Source: Tritrichomonas musculus
Taxonomy: Eukaryota; Parabasalia; Tritrichomonadida; Tritrichomonadidae
Assembly (NCBI GenBank): GCA_039105265.1
Contig: JAPFFF010000001.1
Span: 1,984,001-2,048,000 of the forward strand
Reading direction: 5' to 3'
Length of the DNA stretch: 64,000 nt
Part shown: in pieces, positions 1-11,600 of the stretch
Layout of the letters: each line of letters opens with the position of its first letter
Position numbering within the stretch: the stretch's first letter is position 1
Made by a program: the position numbers and the translations under genes
Notes under the pieces: generated by a model
The model's input: only the letters and a program-made list of their open reading frames with translations
Databases searched by the model: none
What the model was told of the DNA's origin: nothing

Positions 1-1560
1 TATATAAAAAAATAAAAATAAAGGATAATGCATATTTTTTAAAAAAAACTCCAAATTTCTTTTTTGTTAATCATTTTAAGTATTTCTTGTGTTGAAATGT
101 ATTTTTCTATATTTACCTTTTTTTATATATTTTAATATTATATTTTATAATATTAATAAGTTTAAAAATAATATTGATCATGTGTTAATAAGATAAAATA
201 ATATTATTAAAAAGATGCGAACTTTTATTTTTCTCAAAAAGTCTAAATAATTCAAATTTTGAAAAAAAATATTTGAATTCAAATTGACACAATATTTCAA
301 GAAACAACAAATATATCGCATTTATAAATATAAATTTAATATATGTGATAATATTTAGTATCGGTAAAAAAAATTATTATAAAAATATTATAAAAATATT
401 TTCAAATTTTCTTATTCAATGTAAAGTTAATATTTCTTATATTTTTATGAAAAAAATAAAAAGAAAAAAAGCAAATAAAAGCAAAATAAAGACATCTTTG
501 CAATTATAAAAAAAAAAGAAACTGATTGTCTTTTGAAGTAAGATTCACACTTCATTTCTCTATATAAAAGTAAAATATGATATATATTAAACTCTCACCC
601 TTAATAGTTACATTACTCAAAGTACATTTTTATTTTTCAGATTAAAATAAAAGAAAGAATATTCATTCTATTATTTGATGACTAAATGAATTTTTTTATG
701 AAATTATTTAGTTCTGGTGGAAAAAAAAGCTTATTATCATTAATATCTTTCGAATTAATAAACAATAGTCCACTATTGTTTTTATATCTTGTTATAAAAT
801 TAAATACGACTTATTAATTTGCGATATATAATATATATATTAAATATAAAATATGCTCAACTAACAATAACATTTTATTAAATAAAATTGATAAAGATGA
901 GCACATTTTAAAAAAGTAGAACGACCGTTTATATCAATTAGAAAATCCTGAAAAAGTTTTTTTATTTTTTGACTAAATTTATTATTATATAACTTTTTGA
1001 ATGATAATCTAATTCAAATTCTAAATTTCTAAAATTTTATAAATTTTATAATATATCAAAAATAATTTTATTTTTTCTGTTCATTTTTTTTAACAGGATG
1101 AGATTGGTAAATATTTTTTATATTTGTTAAATAAACCTCTTATTTATTTGAATTTTATGAAAACAACGTTTTTTTAATTCAAATTTGAAAGGTCATGCCA
1201 TCTTTAATAAACAGCATTAATGCAGTTTTTCTTTTTCAACAAATCAACTAATATCAAAAATTTAAAAATACAATATGTGAAATAAATTTATATAATTTTC
1301 GATTAAGATTTTTTGAATGAGGTCATTCAATAACTTATGTTTTAAGTTTTTATAAAATATATTAATGAAAAAAATAAATATAAGTGATAATTTATAAAAA
1401 ATAAGATAAATAATATATTAATAAATATAAACAACAAATATATATAAAAAATAATCAATTGATATCAGTATAATCATCAAGAAATAAAAATAATTTTTTT
1501 AGAAAAAGTTATGTTTGGAAACAGATTCTGAAGTTGAAAATTATCTAGATAATCCAAATT
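1..1560. other. AT-rich non-coding stretch
   Basis: No open frame of note on either strand. The stretch is low-complexity A/T sequence with many A and T runs. No RNA gene, repeat family member or clear promoter is recognisable. The last ~60 bases are the presumed leader of the phosphatase gene, but unlike most genes here it shows no TCATTT-type initiator close to the ATG. Confidence 0.6.
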
Positions 1561-2937
1561 ATGTCGAAATCAGCTTCATACATATTATCAGCTTATTCAT
1601 TTTTATTTTCATCTTCGCTAGAAAAACTTCTTGATGTAGGATATAGGTTTAAAGATGGAAATCCTATTCCTTCTTTTGATGAAAAATTACTCATTGATTT
1701 ATGTTCTGAAGCGCAGACTATTTTTGAAAAAGAAGATAATATTTTAGAAATGGAAGGTGATTTAATTATTGTTGGTGATATACATGGGAGTTTTCATGAC
1801 TTATTAAGGATTATTAATTACATTCAAAATAAAAACAAAAAAGTTCTATTTCTAGGAGATTATGTTGATCGCGGGTGTTTTTCACTTGAATGCGTTACGA
1901 TTTTATTTGCATTGAAGGTTGTTCATCCTGATAATTATTTTTTAATTCGAGGTAACCATGAATTTGATTCACTTTGTAGTCAGTATGGCTTCAAAGATGA
2001 GATATTAAACTATCATAATCCAAAAAAAGCCCTCCCATCAGAAAGTACAAAAAAGATTTCCTTTGATGTACGAGCAAAATCAGAAGGTACCGAACAAGCT
2101 GACGATTATATGAATGGCTACCGAGATGCTGGCTGCTATAAATATTCAGAATCTCTTTACGATGCCTTTATTCAAGTTTTTTCTTATCTACCCATTGGCG
2201 CTATCGTCAACAATACCACATTTTGCATCCACGGTGGCCTATCTCCCAAATTTGAAAAGATTGAGAATCTCGTAACCTCTATTACTCGTCCAATTAAAAC
2301 GTTTGAAGATAATCCAATATTATGTGATGCCGTTTGGAGTGACCCATCTTCGAATACCGAATCCTCCTATGAGGAGAACCCCCGAGGCCGTGGTTGTTTA
2401 TTCAACGCCAATGCAGTTATGTTTTTTCTTCTCAAGAATTCGATCAAAAGGATAATTCGTGCCCATGAATGCGTTAAGAAAGGTTCAAGCTCAAAATTTA
2501 GCGGCAAATGTATAACAGTTTTTTCAGCGTCGTCCTATGACAAGAACATGAATAATTGCTCTGCAATTATCGAACTTTTTCAAAAGGATGATAGATTAAA
2601 TTTTGTTACTTTCGCTCCATTGGAACGTCTCAAAAAAAGTGACACTCTTTATTATAGAGTTGAGCCACTTGAAAAAAGTGATGGAAAAATCCCTTACTGC
2701 TTCTCTTACCAACTGCCAAAGTTAGACGTTAATAGAACCGTCAAGTTTCAGAAAACCTCTAACAATTTTATGAAGCTCCAAAATAGCAGGTCTAGAGTGG
2801 CCCTTCTTTCTATGTCTTCTCTTGGAGGAACTGGTGCGAAGAAGTCGTCACAAGCTATGCTCAACTCGTCTTTGGGCGATTTGACATCCATAACTCGCGG
2901 TCGCAAAGTCTTCAATTTGTCTGATAGTTTAGTTTAG
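1561..2937 (+). CDS. PPP-family Ser/Thr protein phosphatase (PP1/PP2A-like catalytic)
   Basis: This 458-residue protein should hydrolyse phosphoserine/threonine with a two-metal centre in the cytosol or nucleus. All PPP signature blocks are visible in order: GDIHG (~72-76), GDYVDRG (~99-105), GNHE (~131-134), the HGG metal-ligand block (~224-226) and RAHE (~300-303), then a SAxxY-type block near 323-327. Two features are unusual. An insertion of about 40 residues (~150-190) follows the GNHE block. A C-terminal extension of about 120 residues is rich in Ser, Lys and Arg and could be regulatory. PP1 catalytic subunits are usually near 300-330 residues, so this is a long, divergent member. The ATG at 1561 is taken because it opens a complete catalytic domain. 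Family assignment is firm; the subfamily is not. Confidence 0.93.
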   Translation: MSKSASYILSAYSFLFSSSLEKLLDVGYRFKDGNPIPSFDEKLLIDLCSEAQTIFEKEDNILEMEGDLIIVGDIHGSFHDLLRIINYIQNKNKKVLFLGDYVDRGCFSLECVTILFALKVVHPDNYFLIRGNHEFDSLCSQYGFKDEILNYHNPKKALPSESTKKISFDVRAKSEGTEQADDYMNGYRDAGCYKYSESLYDAFIQVFSYLPIGAIVNNTTFCIHGGLSPKFEKIENLVTSITRPIKTFEDNPILCDAVWSDPSSNTESSYEENPRGRGCLFNANAVMFFLLKNSIKRIIRAHECVKKGSSSKFSGKCITVFSASSYDKNMNNCSAIIELFQKDDRLNFVTFAPLERLKKSDTLYYRVEPLEKSDGKIPYCFSYQLPKLDVNRTVKFQKTSNNFMKLQNSRSRVALLSMSSLGGTGAKKSSQAMLNSSLGDLTSITRGRKVFNLSDSLV

Positions 2938-3484
2938 TTGTTTATTATTTATTATGAACATGCTAATAGATTACGTTTTTTTTTTATTTTTTCGATTATG
3001 ATAAACTAGATGTTTTCGCGTATCCTTACCTTTTTTTATTTTATTTTTTGAAGTTGCAACAATCCAAAAATGCTAGATCTCAATTTCTTTGATTATTTTT
3101 TAAATGGTGAACAAAAACGATGAGATATGTCTTTGAAAAAGTTTAACTTTATTTGTCTGAATTACAGAATTTTCTTTGAAAAAGTTAATATTAACTTTTT
3201 TATTTTTTGATCGTATTTATTTTTATTGAACATGCATTTTTAAAAGTTATTAAAACAATACTCATGAATTATTTTTATGTTTGAAAGAATCATTACTTGG
3301 ATGCACTCTCTGAAAGATTGAACATCATCTTTATATTTTTTTATAGAAGCTATATCTTTAAAAATATAGGTTTATAAATGCATATATATAACCTATATTT
3401 TATTAATTCACGTTTATAATGCTCCAAATTGGGTTGTTTTAAATGATCGTTAAATTTTCTATGAGTTCTCTCAAAAATAATCGA
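2938..3484. other. intergenic, phosphatase to BspA gene
   Basis: AT-rich intergenic sequence with T runs after the phosphatase stop. It contains no open frame and no repeat shared with the rest of the window. Confidence 0.6.
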
Positions 3485-3494
3485 TCATTTTTTT
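3485..3494 (+). promoter_or_regulatory. TCATTTTTTT initiator
   Basis: TCA followed by a T run, with the A 15 bases before the ATG at 3502. It matches the trichomonad initiator pattern (TCA, then pyrimidine, then T/A, with transcription starting at the A). The spacer to the ATG ends in CTAATT, as it does before the 1680-residue ankyrin gene. Confidence 0.55.
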
Positions 3495-3501
3495 ACTAAT
3501 T

Positions 3502-5379
3502 ATGAATCAAAACAAGCAAGAACATAACAATAAAATTAAAGTTGAGTATGAAAATCTTATATATTTAATTAATAAAGAGGAAAAAACATCTGAAATAATT
3601 GGGTTTTACTCAGAGATCCGAAATATATTAATTCCTCGTTCAATAAACTATCAATCACAAGAGTACATAGTCACTGCTATTTGTGGTGATGCATTTGAAA
3701 ACTCAGATGAAATGCAAAGCATTCAATTTGCACCAGATTCAGGACTAAGAACGATTAAAAATAATGCATTTGCATGCTCTTCATTTGAGAGCATCGAAAT
3801 TCCATCCAGTGTCATTGAACTTGAAGAAGAATGGTGTAATGAGCTCATGAATGTTACTAAAATAAGTGTTCATCCAAATAATCAGCGTTATTCATCAATA
3901 GATGATAATTACATAATTGGAAAATCATCGAAAGATAAAGAAAATTTTGACGTTTTCGTTTTTTCAGTTCGGAACGTTGAAACTGTCACCATTCCAAGTT
4001 TCATTGAAATTATCGGGCCATATGCATTTGCTGAATGTGGGCAAATCAAAAGTATTGAATTTTCAACAGATTCAAAACTTCGACTCATTCAAAAATGCGC
4101 TTTTTTCGATTCGTCAATTAAAAGCATTTCAATTCCGTCGAGTGTCACAGAATTTTGTGAGGAATCTTTCAATTCCACCAATTTTGAACATATTGAAATC
4201 CCAGATGATTCAAAACTACAAGTCATAAGGAAAAATGCATTCTATTCATCATTAATTACAAGCATCACAATTCCATCGAGCTTAATTAAGCTTGAAGATG
4301 GATGGTGCAATGATGTTAAAAAGGTAGAGAAAATAAACGTTAGTTCGAATAATCAATATTATTCGTCAATAGATGATCAATACATAATTGGAAGATCATC
4401 GAATGAGAAAGAAAATTTTGATGTTCTTGTTTTTTCAGTTCGAAACATTGAAAAAGCAACCGTTCCAGATTTCATTGAAATAATTGGACCACAATCTTTT
4501 GCCAATTGCACGAATCTTCGACGCGTTGAATTTTCGAAAGACTCAAAACTTCGAGTAATTGGGAAGAATTCATTTTCTTATACTGAAATTGAGAGCATTA
4601 CAATTCCATCACATGTCACACACATCTGTAAACAAGCTTTTAGTGGCTGTGAACGACTCCGTGCAATTGAATTTCCAATTGATTCAGAACTTCAGAAAAT
4701 AGACGAATATTCATTTATGAATACTGTAATTGAGAGTATTGTGATTCCATCATCTGTTACTGAGCTGAAAGAGAATTGGTGTGCGTTAACAAACAAGCTA
4801 GTAAATGTCAAAGTTATGCAAGAAAACAAGTTTTATTGTTCATCTGTTGATGACAAAATTATCTTTGGAAAATCATCTGAAAATTTTGATCATCTTGTTT
4901 TTGCTGCTCGAGACATTCAACATTTGAAGATTCCAGATTCAATTGAAATAATTGAATCACATGCATTTGCTGTCTGTGAATCAATACAAAGAGTTGAATT
5001 CTCTTTAAATTCAAAACTTTTATCAATTAATGATTTTGCATTTTATAACTCATCTATTCAAAGAATAAAAATTCCAAAAAATGTGACCCGAATTGGCATA
5101 TCTGCTTTTTCGAGTTGTATGAAACTGAAACAAATTGAATTCTCACCAGATTCTAACCTTCAAATAATCGATCATTTTGCATTCTCATTTTCTGCGATTG
5201 AAAGTATCGTAATCCCTTCAAATATAACGAAAATACACGACAGTTCCTTCTATTCATGTAATAATCTCAAATTGATCGAATTTGATACAGATATTATATC
5301 ACCTACCGAATTTCTAAGCGTATTTTCTTCTTTAGATAATGCAAATATAATGATACCAAAAAAATATCAGGGAATTTAA
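3502..5379 (+). CDS. BspA-like leucine-rich-repeat protein
   Basis: A 625-residue protein of the BspA-like (TpLRR, LRR_5) class. In trichomonads this large family is mostly linked to surface or adhesion roles. Units of about 23 residues carry the core IxIPSSVTxI and AFxxC. They alternate with a longer block, roughly WCNxLxxVxKIxVxxNNxxYSSIDDxYIIGKSS then VFSVRN, repeated three times (~110, ~270, ~430). This mixed arrangement differs from the uniform giant arrays later in the window. No signal peptide or transmembrane segment is seen, so surface location is not supported here. A decayed relative of this subtype lies at about 15.84-16.33 kb. Confidence 0.88.
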   Translation: MNQNKQEHNNKIKVEYENLIYLINKEEKTSEIIGFYSEIRNILIPRSINYQSQEYIVTAICGDAFENSDEMQSIQFAPDSGLRTIKNNAFACSSFESIEIPSSVIELEEEWCNELMNVTKISVHPNNQRYSSIDDNYIIGKSSKDKENFDVFVFSVRNVETVTIPSFIEIIGPYAFAECGQIKSIEFSTDSKLRLIQKCAFFDSSIKSISIPSSVTEFCEESFNSTNFEHIEIPDDSKLQVIRKNAFYSSLITSITIPSSLIKLEDGWCNDVKKVEKINVSSNNQYYSSIDDQYIIGRSSNEKENFDVLVFSVRNIEKATVPDFIEIIGPQSFANCTNLRRVEFSKDSKLRVIGKNSFSYTEIESITIPSHVTHICKQAFSGCERLRAIEFPIDSELQKIDEYSFMNTVIESIVIPSSVTELKENWCALTNKLVNVKVMQENKFYCSSVDDKIIFGKSSENFDHLVFAARDIQHLKIPDSIEIIESHAFAVCESIQRVEFSLNSKLLSINDFAFYNSSIQRIKIPKNVTRIGISAFSSCMKLKQIEFSPDSNLQIIDHFAFSFSAIESIVIPSNITKIHDSSFYSCNNLKLIEFDTDIISPTEFLSVFSSLDNANIMIPKKYQGI

Positions 5380-5540
5380 TAAATTTATACCTTTATGACA
5401 TAAATATCAAGATTTGGAAAATTTACCGATTTGAATTCTTTTTTTTTTTTCCATTTTGTATGAAAATTGAATGGAAAATTTATCGATTTGAATGTCTTGA
5501 TTTTTTTTGAATGAAAATTGAGTGGAAAATTTTAATGAGA
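5380..5540. repeat. short imperfect duplication in intergenic spacer
   Basis: Two related ~55-base segments (around 5415-5470 and 5470-5530) each contain GGAAAAT, TATCGATTTGAAT-like sequence and TGAAAATTGA. This suggests a local tandem duplication upstream of the next gene. Confidence 0.4.
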
Positions 5541-5550
5541 TCATTTTTTT
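5541..5550 (+). promoter_or_regulatory. TCATTTTTTT initiator
   Basis: TCATTTTTTT with the putative +1 A ten bases before the ATG at 5553. It is identical to the motif before the 3502 gene and close to the one before 17990. Confidence 0.6.
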
Positions 5551-5552
5551 AA

Positions 5553-6479
5553 ATGGAATCTGCTCAATATGCAATAGATAATGATGACGGATTTTACCTA
5601 TCGGTCCTTCCTACCTTAAATGATCTTTTACTGTGGGGTTTGACTTTCTTTGTTGATAAAGAATTTCGTAATTATCATAATATGACTTTGACCCAGTACT
5701 CAATTGCGAAAAGAAAACCAATTGCTCTCGATACAATGTTGCAAAAAATGGAGAACAGTAATATTCCATATGATAAGATAATATTTCCCAACACATCAAG
5801 TACTAGTAGCAATTTATTTAAATTAGCTATTATTTTTGGAACCAGTGGCCCTTATTATGATACAAATGACATTCGTTGTCTTGATACACTTATTCAATTT
5901 TCACAACGAGTTAATCCAAACTTTAATATTAATCTTGTAATACAAAATTCTGAATCGCCTCTAATCACAGCAATCAAATTAAGAAATGAAGATGCTTTTA
6001 CTTTGCTTATCAGGAATAATGCTGATTTATTCTATCAAGCCAGAATAGATAATAATGAAGAAGATAATTCAAACATGCCAATTATTACCTTATTTAGACT
6101 GTACAATAATAAATCTCAATTGGAAGAATTGTTTGGTACCTTTTTGAGCGATTATAAAAATGATGTAATTCAAAAATGTAGTGAAACAAAAATAAATGGA
6201 AAGAGAATGCCTGCTTATCTTGAAGAAATAGGTCTTCATGGAGCTAGTGACTTTTTGATCTCTTGCATCAATGGAATTCAACCTCCTATTCCAACTCCTA
6301 TTCCAGCTCCTCCGGAATCACAGCCTTCCCAGGGAGATGATGAAAATAAGCAAAGAAAATCAGAAAGATGTCATTGTGGTAATAAAAATATTGCAGGACA
6401 TTGCGGTTTGTGTGGTGTAGCTTTATGTCCTGACTGCGTAAATATGGAACCTTCGTACCACAAATGTACAAAAGCGTAA
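5553..6479 (+). CDS. ankyrin-like protein with C-terminal zinc-finger motif
   Basis: A 308-residue protein. The N-terminal ~220 residues are helical with ankyrin-like features; one clear unit is SPLITAIKLRNEDAFTLLI at about 135-155. A Pro-rich linker (~245-262) follows. The last ~40 residues form a dense Cys/His cluster (CHC, then HCGLC, then CPDC, then HKC) that should bind one or two zinc ions. This resembles B-box or ribbon-type fingers, but I cannot assign a named family. It sits in a co-oriented run of genes, each with its own initiator. The stop runs into TAAA, the reported trichomonad polyadenylation signal context. Function is unknown; a protein-interaction adaptor is the obvious guess. 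Confidence 0.75.
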   Translation: MESAQYAIDNDDGFYLSVLPTLNDLLLWGLTFFVDKEFRNYHNMTLTQYSIAKRKPIALDTMLQKMENSNIPYDKIIFPNTSSTSSNLFKLAIIFGTSGPYYDTNDIRCLDTLIQFSQRVNPNFNINLVIQNSESPLITAIKLRNEDAFTLLIRNNADLFYQARIDNNEEDNSNMPIITLFRLYNNKSQLEELFGTFLSDYKNDVIQKCSETKINGKRMPAYLEEIGLHGASDFLISCINGIQPPIPTPIPAPPESQPSQGDDENKQRKSERCHCGNKNIAGHCGLCGVALCPDCVNMEPSYHKCTKA

Positions 6480-7102
6480 ATATGATTTTTTCTTTGACTT
6501 ATTAAAATTTATTTTACTCTAGAAATTTTAAGTATTTAAAGGATTTATTGAAATTAAAATTAACACCAACATGAGTAGATGCTATAAGTAATATAATTTT
6601 GAAAATCTAATTTAACTATATTTACATTTTTATCTTCATTATTAGACCTATCCATAGAAAAAATATATGCTATTCATGAGTATGCAATGATTTAGAAATA
6701 AAATATGTTTTTCTTTTGGTTTTTAAGAGTTCATTTTATAGAGAATTTCTTTTGTTTGAAAAAAAGATTTTATACTATTGAAAATTCAATGAGAAAGATT
6801 TTTAATTCAATTCTTTTCAAAATAGTATTTTTAATTTCTTGAATTTTAAAATAATATTTTTCTTATTAAATATGAATATATTATTATTATTGATATAAAA
6901 ATTAATATTTTTAAAAATATAATGAAATAACTGATTTTTTCAATGGAAGAACAAATTTTTAAAAAATCCTCAAAACATTTTTTTTTGAAAGAATTATTTT
7001 CTATTTGAATGAGATAAAACACTTTCTATGAAATAAAAAATAATTTATTCAAATTTTGAAAGGTGTTTAAAGATAAAAAACAAAAACAAAAAAATGATCA
7101 TA
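6480..7102. other. intergenic
   Basis: About 620 bases of A/T-rich sequence with no supported gene. Nothing recognisable apart from runs of A and T. Confidence 0.6.
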
Positions 7103-7110
7103 TCATTTAG
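7103..7110 (+). promoter_or_regulatory. TCATTTAG initiator candidate
   Basis: TCATTT with the A 19 bases before the ATG at 7124. It fits the pattern at the neighbouring genes, though the T run is shorter. Confidence 0.45.
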
Positions 7111-7123
7111 TTAAATTAATCAT

Positions 7124-8188
7124 ATGATTAATCAAACATTCCCAATATTCTATCAAAATGAATGTTACATGGTGGATCCATCTCTCATGTGCAATTCATC
7201 TAAGAAGTTTTCTGACATCTATAATGATATTGGAACTAATTGCCAAAATGCACAAATAAAAATAAATTATGATCAATTTTCACCAAGAAGTGTTGCAAAT
7301 TTCTTAAAAATATGCCAAAATCAGCAAACTGATGTTCAAAATTCTGAATTAGAAGAGATCTGTTTAATTGCTAAAATGTTCAGAGCTGATGAAATATATA
7401 ATACTGGTATCAACTTTATTCAAAGTAATATAGATCCCAATTATTTCATCCCCTACAATAAATTTGATGAAAGTAATGGAAATCATTATTTGATTCTTGA
7501 ATCTGAGAAATCAATTGTTGAACCTCACCAAATTGATTTCGATGAATTGGAATTTGACGATAGTTATGAAAACATCCCAAATGAAAAGGACAACAATAAA
7601 AACAATAATTTAAATAATTCTCAAGTTCAAAAACAGCCAGAACAAAAGAAATCAAGATCTGTTTGTTATCAAATAACATCAGATAATAAATTTATGAAGT
7701 GCCCACGTTTGTATTTAATGAAGGATGGAAAAGTTTTATATATGGCAAAGCTTAAAAATGATGAAATTTATATCGGCGAAGGAGAGAATTTCCACATTAA
7801 TGAGAACAAAATTGAAAATTGTGCAAAAATCACAAGAAAATGTGAAGATTATAACATTATAAGCACGGATGAACAAGAGTTCAAAGTTCAATATGTTAGA
7901 TTCACTGATGGAAGATATTCAATTAAAACTATTTTTTCACATCAAGGCCATAAACTTAGTTGGAGACCAGCAAGACCAAAAACTCAAGCAGGTTACAATG
8001 GTGATCATAACCATATTGCTCGCCCATCAAAGAAAAACATTATTTTACAAAATCCACGAAATCATCCTACTTTTATATTTAGAAAAATGTCAAAGAAAAC
8101 ATATGAAGTAGAATGTCATCCAGCACTTAACCCACTGGTTGTTTTTTCAATTGCTGCTTCTCAACTTGTTGGACCAGTTTTATTTTAA
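7124..8188 (+). CDS. BTB-like / Tubby-like domain protein
   Basis: A 354-residue protein. Residues ~1-105 resemble the degenerate BTB-like head found on trichomonad ankyrin proteins: a hydrophobic strand, YDQFSPRSVANFLKIC, then LEEICLIAKMF. An Asn/Asp/Glu-rich linker follows (~120-180). From about 185 to the end it looks like a divergent Tubby C-terminal domain: a run of beta-strands (PRLYLMKDGKVLYMAKL), a basic patch, ARPSKKNIIL, then a hydrophobic C-terminal helix (PLVVFSIAASQL) followed by a short tail, as Tubby domains end. Tubby domains bind phosphoinositides at membranes. The match is by pattern only, so the domain call is moderate and the BTB call weaker. Confidence 0.6.
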   Translation: MINQTFPIFYQNECYMVDPSLMCNSSKKFSDIYNDIGTNCQNAQIKINYDQFSPRSVANFLKICQNQQTDVQNSELEEICLIAKMFRADEIYNTGINFIQSNIDPNYFIPYNKFDESNGNHYLILESEKSIVEPHQIDFDELEFDDSYENIPNEKDNNKNNNLNNSQVQKQPEQKKSRSVCYQITSDNKFMKCPRLYLMKDGKVLYMAKLKNDEIYIGEGENFHINENKIENCAKITRKCEDYNIISTDEQEFKVQYVRFTDGRYSIKTIFSHQGHKLSWRPARPKTQAGYNGDHNHIARPSKKNIILQNPRNHPTFIFRKMSKKTYEVECHPALNPLVVFSIAASQLVGPVLF

Positions 8189-8600
8189 TGTTTAATATAT
8201 ATTTATATATATTATTTGTATTGTTAAAATTAATAAATTAATTTTAAGCATCTTTTCTTTAGTGCTATTCATGATTCTCATTTTGAAAATCTTTGATTAA
8301 ATTAAATTACATAAAACACTGAAGAACATGCTACATAATCATGAGTGAATATAAATGATTCTGGAAGTAAAAATAATATTCATATTTACCAAAATATTAC
8401 TTTTTTATAAGAGACTTTTATAAAAATGAAATAAATGCTTAAAAGTTCATTTCAAGATAAGCAAATAATTGTACAGCCAATATATATTAGTCTTCTATTT
8501 ATTTTTTATATATTGAGTTATGTAAACATATCTTAAGATATTTAATGGGAAAAAAGGAGAGGATTAAAATCAGGTCAAAAAAAATGGTGAATGTTGATCG
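8189..8600. other. intergenic
   Basis: About 410 A/T-rich bases without a gene. Confidence 0.6.
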
Positions 8601-8608
8601 TCATTGAA
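8601..8608 (+). promoter_or_regulatory. TCATTGAA initiator candidate
   Basis: TCATT with its A 31 bases upstream of the ATG at 8634. The spacer ends in TTTTACTAATT just before the ATG, the same sequence that precedes the ATG at 3502. It helps choose 8634 over the upstream TTG at 8604. Confidence 0.45.
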
Positions 8609-8633
8609 AATTTTAAAAAATCTTTTACTAATT

Positions 8634-11600
8634 ATGGCTTTCGGTTTCCACACATCAAATTCTAATATTATATTTATTAGACAACAGCAAGTAAACGGCA
8701 CAATCAATTTCCATATTAATACAATTTCATTTATAAATCAAAACAATTCACAATCCCTTTCATTATTGAGGAATTCATCTGGAAAAAAAGCTTTTAACAT
8801 TTTCGATTTCATTCCCAGACAATTTACGATTACGACAAGAGATAGCACTAGCCAATTTAATATCGAAATGCTAAAAGAATCAAGCTCTGTAATAGCCCAG
8901 CAACTTCAAAACGATCCAGACAATTTAACTTATCACCTTGATATTAGCGACAAAGAGAATGTCCTCTCCAAGTTTGAGTTATTGTATCAAGGCAAATGTG
9001 TTACATTTGATGAAGACGAACTACCAATTTCACATAAAATCACCAAAAATTTAAACATTACAAGTTGTCCCAATTTCATGAAACCCGAAAGTCTTAAAAC
9101 ATTTTCAGAATCTATGCAATTCAATTCAAATAGCAATGTTTTATCCGTCCAAATTGATTTACAACGTTTTGATAAATTTATCTCCAATTCCCAATTCGAA
9201 ACCTTCGTAATTAAAACCAATAAATCGTCATACAATTGCAATAAATTCGGAATTCATTCGTCGGCGGTTATTCGAAACTTTTTGTCAGAAAACCATTCAA
9301 AAAGTGAATTCAAATATGATTTTGATGACGAATTCGACGAGTTCCAATCAATTTGCGATCTGTTCAACTTTAATAACATTGTTCTGACTCGTAATAACAT
9401 GGACTCACTAAAGTTCATTGTTGATGACCTTCAAATTGACTGCATTTCAGAGGACATTGAAAAATACATCGATGTCTCAGAAAAAGTTTCAAAAACAATT
9501 GATGACCAACAGACAATAGTCACTCAAATTGATGAACTTTTTGACATGCTGTACAATATTAAGGAAAAAACCGTCGAAACCGTCAAAAAGATGATTTGTG
9601 AGTCTAATTGGTCAAAGACCGCTGAAAAAGTTCAAGAATTGTGTGCATTCTTTTTACAGGTCATTGAATCGGATTTCATGCTGCATCAGCACATTTTTGA
9701 TTTGCTGATTCAACTCGATATAGAAGCAAGTGAGACGAATAAATTGGAAGTTTTAATTCCATTTTTTTCGAAGCATTTAATTCTGATGATATTTGGTCAT
9801 AGACAATCAACACCTATAAGGGGACAGCCAGTTACTGTTGGCTATAATTTTCCACTTAAAGTTACTAATGATATGCTTCTTAATGGAAACAACAACTTCA
9901 AAATGACACTCTGTTCTTTCCTTTACAAATTGTACAAAAATAAAATCATTCCGAAAGAAGAAATATTTTCCAACCTGACTAACCATTATGTTAGTAAAAA
10001 CTTGAAAGATATTAATTTATTGAGATCCAGCGGTTATTTCAACAATTTGACCATTTGGTTTTTGCCGGAAATAATTGAGATTTCTCCTTTTTTTTCAGCA
10101 AGGACAACGCTGCCAAATTACTCTATGTCAGAAAGTGACACTGAACCGCAAATCATTTCATCTTTCATTCAAACTTTTCTACCAGACAAAATTGACCTTT
10201 ACAAACAGATGCGAGACATGGATGAACCTGGTGACAAGCTCACAATTGCACTTCGAATTGATGATGTTGACACAGTTCAATCAATCCTCTCAAAAAGTGG
10301 ATCAAATGTCACAAAAAGTTTCGTTCCTTTCAATTTATTTGAAGGTTTTGTTGAAAACGGGAGAACAAGTTATATTAATTATGCTGCTGCTTATGGCTCT
10401 GTTAAATGCTTTAAATATTTGTTGTTGAATTACGACAAGATTGACAAATCGACATTCAAATATGCTGTTTATGGAGGCAACATTGAAATTATAAAAATTG
10501 TTGATCAACAGGCAAGTCCTGAATCTACTCCTGATAATAATAAACTCGGAAGAGGACTTATAAATAATTTAAATTTTGGAGGCTTTGGAGCTGGATTCAA
10601 TTATCCATTTGACAATTCATCGAGCATTGATTTGGAAATAATTCCATCGATCATCAAGCATTCAAATGATCTTTTTGATTGGATATTGGACCAAAAATAC
10701 ACTGATGATAACATCAAGCAACAATCATTATTTTCGTTATTAAAGTGTAGCATTAAGAATGGAAATGCTCACTCATTTATTGGTATCATTGATAAAGGAT
10801 ACGTTTTAAATGAGCAACAAAGAAATGAATTGATTCAAATTGCTTCTCAAAAAGGTTTTTATCTTCTAACTCAACTATTATTGAAATTTTGTGCTAATAA
10901 ATTTAATGATAAATCTTTTGGCTTAGATTTCCTTTGTTCTACTTCTTTTGGAAATCTTTCCATTTTTAAATTATTCATTAAAATGATGAATCAAATTGAT
11001 TTACAAAATTGTTTGTCACTTGCTGTTTCTAGAAGATTTATGAATATCATTCATTACTTCTTTGATGAACTTGCTTACAATGAATTTGAATTGACACAAA
11101 CAAGCATTAGTAAAGCATTACAACAATCAATCAATCAGAAAACAAATGATCTTTTTAATTATATTTTAGATAAAGTTAAAGAAAAAAATAAAGATATTTT
11201 TCATAATTTTGAAAATCTTAATGCCTTGTTAGATGATGCTTCCAACTACCATAACATTGAAGCTGCAGAAACAATAACCAACTTGATTTATGAAGATGAT
11301 CCTGATCATGATTTCACACAACATTTCATTAATGCTGCTCAAAAAGATAACATTGAATTATGTAAATATTTTGTTGATAAAAAGTTGTCAATTAATTATG
11401 AGAAACTTTCTTCAAATGTTTCTGAACTTGGTTCAATTAATGAAGAACTTTTTTCATTGATTGGAAGTGTCAGTCCTGAAGCCAAAAATAGAATCTTTCG
11501 ATGCATTAAAGAAGCTATAACTAAGAATAATAAAAGTCTTGTTGAATATTTATTAAAGAATAACGCACCTTGTGATGATGCTTTATTTACAGCTGTTGTC

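Noticed and set aside
8604-8633. TTG start for the giant ankyrin gene
   Set aside because: The TTG lies inside the likely initiator; the ATG at 8634 has the usual spacing and the same preceding sequence as another gene.
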